Part shown: one piece after another, positions 58,178 to 64,000 of the stretch
How positions within the stretch are numbered: position 1 is the first letter of the stretch
Layout: each line of letters begins with the position of its first letter
Assembly: GCF_022549225.1 (NCBI RefSeq)
Contig: NZ_JAKZFD010000009.1
Location: 62,001 to 126,000 of the forward strand
Reading direction: 5' to 3'
Length of the DNA: 64,000 bases
DNA from: Pelomonas sp. CA6
GTDB lineage: Bacteria; Pseudomonadota; Gammaproteobacteria; Burkholderiales; Burkholderiaceae_C
Notes under the pieces: model-generated
The model's database searches: none
What the model saw: only the letters and a program-made list of their open reading frames with translations
What the model was told of the DNA's origin: nothing
Position numbers and translations under genes: made by a program

Positions 58178-59418
58178 AGCCGCTACTTCTGTTGTCGCTG
58201 CTGCTGGCCGGCGCGGCCGGCATGGCCCAGCCGGTGATTCGTCCCGCGCCGCCCGACCTTCCGGACGATGCCGTGAGCCGCCAGCTGATCGGCGAGGAGC
58301 CGGCCGTCGTGCAGACGCGCCATGCGCTGGAGGCCGCGCGCCAGCGCGCGCAGGGGCTGTCGGCGGGCGCGCATGAATGGACCGCGCGCGGCAGCCTGCA
58401 GCAGCGGCGCGAGCGCTCGTCCGGCGTCGACGCCCGCGAGTGGACGGTCGGGCTGGAGCGCGCCATCCGCGTCGCCGGCAAGGCCGGCATCGACCGCGAG
58501 CTCGGTGAAGCGCAGCTGCGCCTGGCGCGGGCCCGCCACGATGAAGCGCGCCACGAGGCCGCGCGCGAGCTGCTGACCCTGTGGCTGGACTGGACCGCGG
58601 CGCAGCGCGTGCTGCGGCTCTGGCAGGAGCAGCAGCAGGCGGCGCAGGACAACCTGGAAGCCGTCGACAAGCGGCGCAGGGCAGGGGACGCCTCCCGGCT
58701 CGAACTCAACAGCGCACGCGTCGATCTGGCCGAGGTTCAGCGGCAGCAGAGCGCGGCGCGTGCGGACGAGGCCCGGGCGCGCGCGCGTCTGCGCGGCCGG
58801 TTTCCAGACCTGTCGCTGCAGCCGGTGCCGGACACGGTGCCCGAAGCGCTGGGCGGCGAGCTGGCAATGTGGCGTGAACGCATCCTCGACGAAAGCGACG
58901 CGCTGCGCATCGCGCGCGAAGAGGCGCGCGTCGCCGCGCTGCAGGCGGCGAGGGCGCGCGCCGACCGCGTTGCCGATCCGACGCTGGGCGTGTACGCGAG
59001 TTCGGAGCGCTCCGGCGCCGAGCGCGTCGTCGGCCTATCGTTCAGCATGCCGATCGGCGGCGGCTACCGCCGCGCGCAGGAGCTCGAGTCACAGCAACTG
59101 GCGCAAGCCGCGCGGGCCGGGGTTGAACGCCGACAGCGCGAGCTGGACGCGGAGATCGCCGCCGGCGCTGCCGAGGCGAGCGGCAGCCTCGAGCGCTGGC
59201 ACATCGCGGCGCAGGCTCTTGAGGCCAGCCGCGAGAACCTGCGGCTGACGCAGCGCGCCTATGCGCTGGGCGAAGCCGACCTGCAGACGCTGCTGCTGGC
59301 GCGCCGCCAGGGCATCGACGCGGCGCTGGGCGCCGAGCAGGCGCGCATCGACGCGCAACGGGTGCGCTATCGCTTCTTCGTCGACGCCCATCTGATCTGG
59401 GGGCTGCACGATGAATGA
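58174..59418 (+). CDS. Outer-membrane efflux protein (TolC/CzcC-like) of the metal pump
   Basis: A 414-residue outer-membrane channel subunit with a signal peptide (LLLLSLLLAGAAGMAQ) and two OEP repeats rich in long helices (about 40-215 and 225-410). LRLTQRAYALGEADLQTLLLARRQ is the typical helical hairpin of CzcC/CusC-like proteins. No lipobox Cys is seen. AAGGAG precedes ATG 58174, which overlaps the DUF3240 stop. Completes the tripartite metal exporter. Confidence 0.92.
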   Translation: MKPLLLLSLLLAGAAGMAQPVIRPAPPDLPDDAVSRQLIGEEPAVVQTRHALEAARQRAQGLSAGAHEWTARGSLQQRRERSSGVDAREWTVGLERAIRVAGKAGIDRELGEAQLRLARARHDEARHEAARELLTLWLDWTAAQRVLRLWQEQQQAAQDNLEAVDKRRRAGDASRLELNSARVDLAEVQRQQSAARADEARARARLRGRFPDLSLQPVPDTVPEALGGELAMWRERILDESDALRIAREEARVAALQAARARADRVADPTLGVYASSERSGAERVVGLSFSMPIGGGYRRAQELESQQLAQAARAGVERRQRELDAEIAAGAAEASGSLERWHIAAQALEASRENLRLTQRAYALGEADLQTLLLARRQGIDAALGAEQARIDAQRVRYRFFVDAHLIWGLHDE

Positions 59419-59764
59419 CCGCCGCGAGGGCGACCGGGTGCGGCGCCTCGTCGCCGTGGCCGCGCTGGCGTGCTCGGCCTGCGCCAGCGGCACTTTGTAT
59501 GACGACGAACACCGCCACGCAGACGGCTGGCGCCAGGGCATCGTGCAGCAGGTCGGGTCGCTGACCACGCTTCGGCTCGACGCGGCTCAGGACTGCCGCG
59601 CCGGCGCGCTGGCCGGTCAGCGCTTCGCGCTCGTCTGGGTGCGCAGCAACCACGCGATGCGGGCGCTGGTCCTGCCGCTGGCCGAAGGGGCGGAGCCGCG
59701 GCCGCGCGACTGGGTCCTGGTGCGGCCGGGGCACTGCGTGCCGCCGGTGTCGGCCGGGGGCTGA
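59411..59764 (+). CDS. Small exported protein of the metal-efflux operon
   Basis: A 117-residue protein with a short basic start, hydrophobic segment (VAVAALACSACAS) and a compact beta-rich remainder. The cysteines look lipoprotein-like, but the lipobox is not canonical. Conserved-looking stretches are DGWRQGIVQQVGS and PRDWVLVRPGHC. Similar small lipoprotein genes end some RND operons; no family is recognised. It overlaps the TolC-like gene by 8 bp. Confidence 0.6.
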   Translation: MNDRREGDRVRRLVAVAALACSACASGTLYDDEHRHADGWRQGIVQQVGSLTTLRLDAAQDCRAGALAGQRFALVWVRSNHAMRALVLPLAEGAEPRPRDWVLVRPGHCVPPVSAGG

Positions 59765-59766
59765 AT

Positions 59767-60069
59767 TCAGCCGATCAGCTGGACAACCTGATCCTGGACG
59801 CTGCCCTTGAGCACATAGGCCTTCATCTTTTCGAGCAAGCCGATGTAGATCTTGTCGGCCGCCGCCTTGAAGGCGAACTGCGGCACGGCGTCCAGGCTGT
59901 CGATGTCGTTGTACCAGTAGACCCGCGTCGCGCCGAAGAGCTCGGTCCCCACGCTAATCTGGAAGCCATAGGTCTTGTTGACGTAGGCGGCCAGCTCGAG
60001 TGCCGTCTGCAGCGCGGGGGCGATGCCGGCGCCATGTTCGATCGTGACGGTGCGGGTATAGCGGAACAT
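59767..60069 (-). CDS. Hypothetical 100-residue protein
   Basis: A small protein MFRYTRTVTIEHGAGIAPAL... with an alternating beta-alpha-alpha-beta pattern and aromatic residues (GATRVYWYNDIDSLD) that recall dimeric alpha-beta barrel proteins, though no family is recognised. No signal peptide. A good AGAGGT site lies 4 bases before ATG 60069. It is codirectional with and 74 bp downstream of the PAS-GGDEF-CRP gene, and its upstream gap carries an AT-rich promoter-like element. Confidence 0.7.
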   Translation of the reverse strand: MFRYTRTVTIEHGAGIAPALQTALELAAYVNKTYGFQISVGTELFGATRVYWYNDIDSLDAVPQFAFKAAADKIYIGLLEKMKAYVLKGSVQDQVVQLIG

Positions 60070-60089
60070 AGCGACCTCTATTGGTTTAC

Positions 60090-60109
60090 ATAATACACAT
60101 TGTCGACAA
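60090..60109 (-). promoter_or_regulatory. Promoter-like AT-rich element with a palindrome
   Basis: On the minus strand TATTAT (60095-60090) resembles a -10 box for the 100-residue protein gene. Just upstream lies the perfect palindrome TTGTCGACAA (60109-60100), a likely repressor or activator site. No good -35 box is seen at the usual distance, which fits a promoter that needs an activator. Confidence 0.4.
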
Positions 60110-60143
60110 ATCACATGGACGGATGGCGGCCCGTCTTGCCAGA

Positions 60144-61736
60144 TCAGCGATACCCGTCGGCGAAGCTGTGCACATAGCGCCGCAGCGCATTCAGGCTGGG
60201 AATCTCGATGTTGCGGCGGCTCGGCGAGTTGAAGCGAATCAGCTGCTCCCGCTCCAGATTGGTCATCGCGCGGCTGACCGATTCCAAGCGCAGCCCGACG
60301 TGGCCACCGATCTCGGCGCGCGAGGTCGGCAGCAGGATCTGGTCGTTGCGCATGCCGCAGTGTTCAAGCTTGTCCGCCCAGCGGCACAGAAATGCCGCCA
60401 CCCGTCCGGCGGCCGGCAAGGCATGGATGGTGGACATGGCTTCGCGTTCACGCGCGTTCTGGCGTGCAAAGGCTGCGTGCATGGCCCGCAACAAGGCCGG
60501 GTGGCGTGCCCCGGCGCGCAGCAGCGCCTCGTAGCACACGGTCAGCAGTTCGCCCACGTCGGCGGCGACGGCGCTGCAGCTGTGGCGGCCATCGGCCATG
60601 CCGTCAAAGCCCAGCCAGTCACCCTTGAACAGCATGGCCACCAGGTCCTCGTGGCCCTCGGCGCTGAGGCTGAACTGCTTGCACAAGCCCACGCGCAGCA
60701 GGTGAACCTCGCGGAACTTTTCGCCGGCGCGGTAGATCACGTCGCCGGGGCGGAGCTTGCGCCGGACGGCCCGCAGCTCGCGCTCCAACAGGGCTTCCAC
60801 GCTGTCCTGTTCTCGGTCTTGCGGCGTCGCGGCGGCCGCCTGCGTCTGGGGCTGCGCCCTCCTCCACCTTGAACGCGGCCCGTCGGACAGCTTGGCGCGG
60901 TACATCGCCTCGTCGGCACGGTGCAGCAGCGTCAGCACCGCCTCGCCGTCTTCCGGGGAACAGGCCACGCCCGCGCTGATCGACAGCGGCAAAGGGCCGC
61001 CTTGGGCCCAGCTGAACGGCGCGGAACAAGACTGCAGCACCGCCTCCATCACCCGTTCGACGTCATTCGCATCGTGCAGCAGCAGCGCAAACTCGTCGCC
61101 GCCCAGGCGCGCCGCGGTGTCGGACTGACGTAGGCAACCCGGCAGGCGCTGGGCGATTGCCCGCAAGGCCGCGTCGCCCGCGCGGTGTCCGTGCTCGTCA
61201 TTGATCGCCTTGAACCCGTTCAGGTCGATCAGGGCCACGGCCACACGCTCGGCACTGCGCTGGGCATGGGACAGGGCTTGCTGAAGCCGGTCGAGGAAGA
61301 GTGAGCGGTTGGGCAGGCCGGTCAGCCAGTCGTGGGTGGCCTCATGGCGCAGTTTTTCCTGGGCCGCGACGCGCTGGCTGACATCGCGGCCGCAGGACAT
61401 GAAATGACTGATGCCCCCTTGCTCGTCGAACAGCGGACGTATGGTCTTTTCCTCGTGGAACAGGCTGCCGTCCCGACGCCGGTTCAGCAGCACGCCGCGA
61501 AACTCGCGACCGGCGTGCAACGTGGCCCACATCAGGCGGTAGAACTCGTCTGGCTGCCGCCCCGACTTCAGGATGGCGGGCGTGCGCCCCAGGGCCTGTT
61601 GCCGGTCGTAGCCCGTCAAGGCCTCGAACGCCGGGTTCACATACTGGATGGTGCCCACCGGGTCGGTGATGATGCCCGCGTCGCCGCTGCTTTCCAGCAA
61701 CCAGGACGCGCGTTCCAGGGCCAGGTCTGCTGCCAT
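60144..61736 (-). CDS. PAS-GGDEF-CRP/FNR fusion: diguanylate cyclase joined to a DNA-binding regulator
   Basis: A 530-residue protein. PAS (about 8-125, with VGTIQYVNPAFEALTGY) is followed by a GGDEF domain (about 130-290): active site GGDEF 212-216 and inhibitory I-site RQSD 203-206, 5 residues ahead. Next comes a cNMP-binding-type barrel (about 315-420) and a Crp/FNR winged helix (about 440-515) with recognition residues E485 and SR 488-489. The active site and the DNA helix both look functional. No FNR-type N-terminal Cys cluster is present, so the PAS or the barrel would be the sensor. It could make c-di-GMP and regulate genes in one chain. GGAGG precedes ATG 61736. Confidence 0.9.
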   Translation of the reverse strand: MAADLALERASWLLESSGDAGIITDPVGTIQYVNPAFEALTGYDRQQALGRTPAILKSGRQPDEFYRLMWATLHAGREFRGVLLNRRRDGSLFHEEKTIRPLFDEQGGISHFMSCGRDVSQRVAAQEKLRHEATHDWLTGLPNRSLFLDRLQQALSHAQRSAERVAVALIDLNGFKAINDEHGHRAGDAALRAIAQRLPGCLRQSDTAARLGGDEFALLLHDANDVERVMEAVLQSCSAPFSWAQGGPLPLSISAGVACSPEDGEAVLTLLHRADEAMYRAKLSDGPRSRWRRAQPQTQAAAATPQDREQDSVEALLERELRAVRRKLRPGDVIYRAGEKFREVHLLRVGLCKQFSLSAEGHEDLVAMLFKGDWLGFDGMADGRHSCSAVAADVGELLTVCYEALLRAGARHPALLRAMHAAFARQNAREREAMSTIHALPAAGRVAAFLCRWADKLEHCGMRNDQILLPTSRAEIGGHVGLRLESVSRAMTNLEREQLIRFNSPSRRNIEIPSLNALRRYVHSFADGYR

Positions 61737-61820
61737 GTCTGAGCCTCCAGGAGGAATTGCGGCTCACTGTAGAGCGCCCCTGCGCCGGTCGGAATCCACA
61801 ATCCCCGCAGATCCGGCTAC

Positions 61821-61840
61821 CGGGAAACCGGTATTTCCCG
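61821..61840. promoter_or_regulatory. Perfect inverted repeat ahead of the PAS-GGDEF-CRP gene
   Basis: CGGGAAA-N6-TTTCCCG (20 bp), 2 bp after the sensor kinase stop and 84 bp before the next start. Its inner ACCGGT is also palindromic. It lacks a T-run, so it is more likely a protein-binding site or mRNA hairpin than a terminator. Confidence 0.45.
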
Positions 61841-61842
61841 CG

Positions 61843-64000
61843 TCAGTCTTGCCGGGCGTCAAGCGCCAGATGCAGCGTCGCCCGCGTGCCGTCGTCCGGC
61901 ACGCTGTGGACCTCCAGACTGCCTCCGATGTAGGACAGGCGCTCCCGGACGCTGGCCAGCCCGACGCCGGAGCCACGGCCGGCATCGCGCCCCTTCGCGG
62001 CGAAGCCCACGCCCGCGTCGCTGACGTGAACCGTCAGTTGCCGGCCCTCGCGCAGCAGGCTGACGGTGGCACTGTTGACCCCGGCATGTTTGGCGACGTT
62101 GATCAGCAACTCGCGCACCGCGCGGTACACGATGGAGCGGGCCTCCTGCGACAGGGGCTTGGGCGCGCCATCGTCCGCGATGTTCACGATCAGGCCGAAG
62201 CGCAGCCAGACCTCCTCGGCCAGCCACTCCAGCGCCGGCTGCAGGCCCAGCTCGTACAGCACCGCGGGCGCCAGCTGGGCGGCGAGGGAACGTGTCGAGC
62301 GATTCGCCTGCTCGACCAGTTCGGCAATCGCCACCGCTGCCTCGCGCACCTCGTCATGGGCGTCGCGGCACAGCGGCGCCAGGCGTATGCGGGCCGCGGC
62401 CAGCAGCTGCCCCAGGTCGTCATGCAGATCGCGTGCGATCTGGCGCCGCTCGCGGTTCTCCGCCGCTTCCAGTTCGGCGGCCAGGCGGCGCAGCTGTTCG
62501 GTGCGCAGCTCCACGCGGCGTTCCAGTTCGTCCGTCAACGCCTGCGCGGCCTGCTCGCGCTGGTGGCGTTGCGTGGCGTCGCGCAGCAGGGCCAGGCAGC
62601 GTCCGTCATGCAGCAGCTTGGCCGTGACATCCAGATGCCGGAAGCCGCCGTCGCTGCGGCGCACGGTCCATACGCGCGTCAGCGTGCCGCCCGCATGCAG
62701 CTCGGCGGAAAACTCCGCCAGCGCATCGCGACGAGCCGAGACCAGCCAATCGAGCGGGTTGCTGCCGACGACGTCCTCGTGCCGACGCCCCAGCAGAGCG
62801 CAGGCGGCCGCATTGGCGTCGACCACCTCGCTGCACTCGACATTGCCGATCAAGATGCCATCGGAGGCTTGGGCAAAGAGCTCGCGCCAGTACTCCTTGC
62901 TGTGGCGCAGGGCCACCAGGGCCTGGGCGCGCGACAGCAGCGTGCCCACGCGCGCCCGCAGCTCCTCGACCGCAAAGGGTTTGACCAGATAGTCCTGGGC
63001 GCCCTCGCGCAGCAGCTTCACGCGCAACTCGTCGTCGGCGCGTGCGCTCAGCACCACCACCGGCATGTCGTCGAACTCGCGTCGCTGGCGCAGCTCCTTC
63101 AGCAACTGCTCGCCGCTGACGCCGGGCATCATGATGTCGGTCAGCACCAGATCCGGCCGCAGCGCCAGCGCCTGCTGCAGCCCCTGGGCGCCATCGAAGG
63201 CGGTGGCCACCCGCCATTCGCTGGACAGACAGCGGCAGATCAGCGCGCTCATCGCGGCGTTGTCCTCGACGACCAGCACCAGCGGCCCCTGCCCTTGGGT
63301 GGGCAGCGCCGGTGGCGGCGATGCGGCGCGCAGGGCCTCGATGCGGGCGTCGCCGTCCGCCAGTTCCGCCATCGCCGGCTCGACCGCCGCCGGCGTCACC
63401 GCGACGCCGGCGGGAACCCGGCGCGGCAGCTCGACGCTGAACAAGGCCCCGCCCTCCGGCGCATCGGCGATCGTGATGCGGCCGCCCATCAGCCGCACGA
63501 ACTCGCGTGCAATGGACAGGCCCAGGCCCGTGCCCGAGCGTCTCTGGTTCGCATCGGCCTGAAGCTGACGGAAGCGCTCGAAGACGGCGTCACGCCAGGC
63601 GATCGGAATCCCCGGCCCGCTGTCGGCCACCTCGAACAGCAGCGCGTCGCCACACGGCCGGAGGCTCAGCCGCACCCGAGACGCGGCGGGCGAGAACTTG
63701 AAGGCGTTTGACAGGAGGTTGAACAGCACGCGCTGCAGCATCTGGGGGTCCAGTTGCGCGTCCAGCGACTCGGGCAGCTCGACGCACCAGCGTATGTCCA
63801 GGTCCTGCGCCACGACGTCGAAATGGCTGGCCACCCGCCGCGCGAGGGCCGCCGCGTTGAGCTCCGTGTAGGCCGGCGTGGCCTTCTTCTCCTCGAGACG
63901 GGCGATGTCCAGCAGGTCCTCCACGTGGTGGAGCAGCAGCCGGGCATTGCGCTCGATCACCTCCAGGTCCTGGCGCAGCGCGGCGTCGGGCGCCTGCTGC
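61843..64000 (-). CDS. Hybrid sensor kinase with two kinase modules (5' end outside window)
   Basis: At least 719 residues of a multidomain protein. In order: end of a HisKA dimer domain (IERNARLLLHHVEDLLDIAR), HATPase_c with N-box FNLLSNAFKFSP and DSGPGIPIAW, a receiver (VLVVEDNAAMSAL, phospho-acceptor D in VLTDIMMPG, K in YLVKPF), a PAS domain (YWRELFAQASDGILIGN), a coiled coil, then a NarX-type HisKA_3 with H-box RQIARDLHDDLG and a second HATPase_c (RAVRELLINVAKHAGVN). The order suggests an internal phosphorelay to a NarL-type regulator not present here. The N-terminal sensor and start codon are outside the window. Confidence 0.9.
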   Translation of the reverse strand, partial: QQAPDAALRQDLEVIERNARLLLHHVEDLLDIARLEEKKATPAYTELNAAALARRVASHFDVVAQDLDIRWCVELPESLDAQLDPQMLQRVLFNLLSNAFKFSPAASRVRLSLRPCGDALLFEVADSGPGIPIAWRDAVFERFRQLQADANQRRSGTGLGLSIAREFVRLMGGRITIADAPEGGALFSVELPRRVPAGVAVTPAAVEPAMAELADGDARIEALRAASPPPALPTQGQGPLVLVVEDNAAMSALICRCLSSEWRVATAFDGAQGLQQALALRPDLVLTDIMMPGVSGEQLLKELRQRREFDDMPVVVLSARADDELRVKLLREGAQDYLVKPFAVEELRARVGTLLSRAQALVALRHSKEYWRELFAQASDGILIGNVECSEVVDANAAACALLGRRHEDVVGSNPLDWLVSARRDALAEFSAELHAGGTLTRVWTVRRSDGGFRHLDVTAKLLHDGRCLALLRDATQRHQREQAAQALTDELERRVELRTEQLRRLAAELEAAENRERRQIARDLHDDLGQLLAAARIRLAPLCRDAHDEVREAAVAIAELVEQANRSTRSLAAQLAPAVLYELGLQPALEWLAEEVWLRFGLIVNIADDGAPKPLSQEARSIVYRAVRELLINVAKHAGVNSATVSLLREGRQLTVHVSDAGVGFAAKGRDAGRGSGVGLASVRERLSYIGGSLEVHSVPDDGTRATLHLALDARQD

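Noticed and set aside
60100-60109. Classic FNR box ahead of the small protein gene
   Set aside because: TTGTCGACAA has no 4-base spacer and is not TTGAT-N4-ATCAA; I keep it only as an unnamed palindrome.

Overview
The window is a GC-rich (about 70%), densely coded stretch of a bacterial chromosome. GC-ending codons, ATGA gene overlaps, a glycine riboswitch ahead of gcvTHP, and TonB/RND/DegQ envelope functions all point to a Gram-negative betaproteobacterium, most likely Burkholderiales of the Roseateles/Rubrivivax/Mitsuaria type. The genus is an inference from gene style. I see no rRNA, tRNA, CRISPR array, insertion sequence or prophage.

Layout. 1-12.9 kb is mostly housekeeping: a truncated homocysteine/methionine PLP enzyme, a CBS-pair protein, chorismate synthase, an MFS permease, a two-gene RND drug pump, a TPR/OGT-like glycosyltransferase, a patatin lipase and a DHA2-type exporter. 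13-19.4 kb is a minus-strand glycine catabolism operon, gcvT-gcvH-gcvP-sdaA, behind a tandem glycine riboswitch; together the enzymes take glycine through serine to pyruvate. 19.5-24.1 kb holds a response regulator/histidine kinase pair, a membrane-anchored DegQ-like protease, and a cytosolic copper-storage (Csp-like) protein preceded by a structured leader. 24.1-28.5 kb is a trans-3-hydroxy-L-proline module: divergent GntR/FadR regulator, imino-acid reductase, dehydratase and a lone LivJ/K-type binding protein.

28.6-40.7 kb looks like a peptide-scavenging locus: TonB-dependent receptor, TTC38-like TPR protein, and a peptide ABC importer condensed to three polypeptides (binding protein fused to permease 1, permease 2, double ATPase). 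Convergent to it are a P1/S58 aminopeptidase, an omega-amino-acid aminotransferase and an alpha/beta hydrolase. This set fits use of peptides that contain beta-amino acids.

40.9-50.5 kb is the most novel region. It is a same-strand set with a HisC-like aminotransferase, a VOC metalloenzyme, three consecutive ATP-grasp ligases, an EntS-like MFS exporter, a circularly permuted ATP-grasp protein and a PaaK-like adenylate-forming enzyme. There is no NRPS or PKS, so it reads as an NRPS-independent pathway for a small peptide or amide natural product. Its last gene overlaps a P-type cation ATPase that leads into a metal-efflux RND operon (53.0-59.8 kb).

59.8-64.0 kb (minus strand) carries signalling genes: a hybrid sensor that contains two kinase modules (cut by the window end), a PAS-GGDEF-CRP/FNR fusion protein and a small protein of unknown function.
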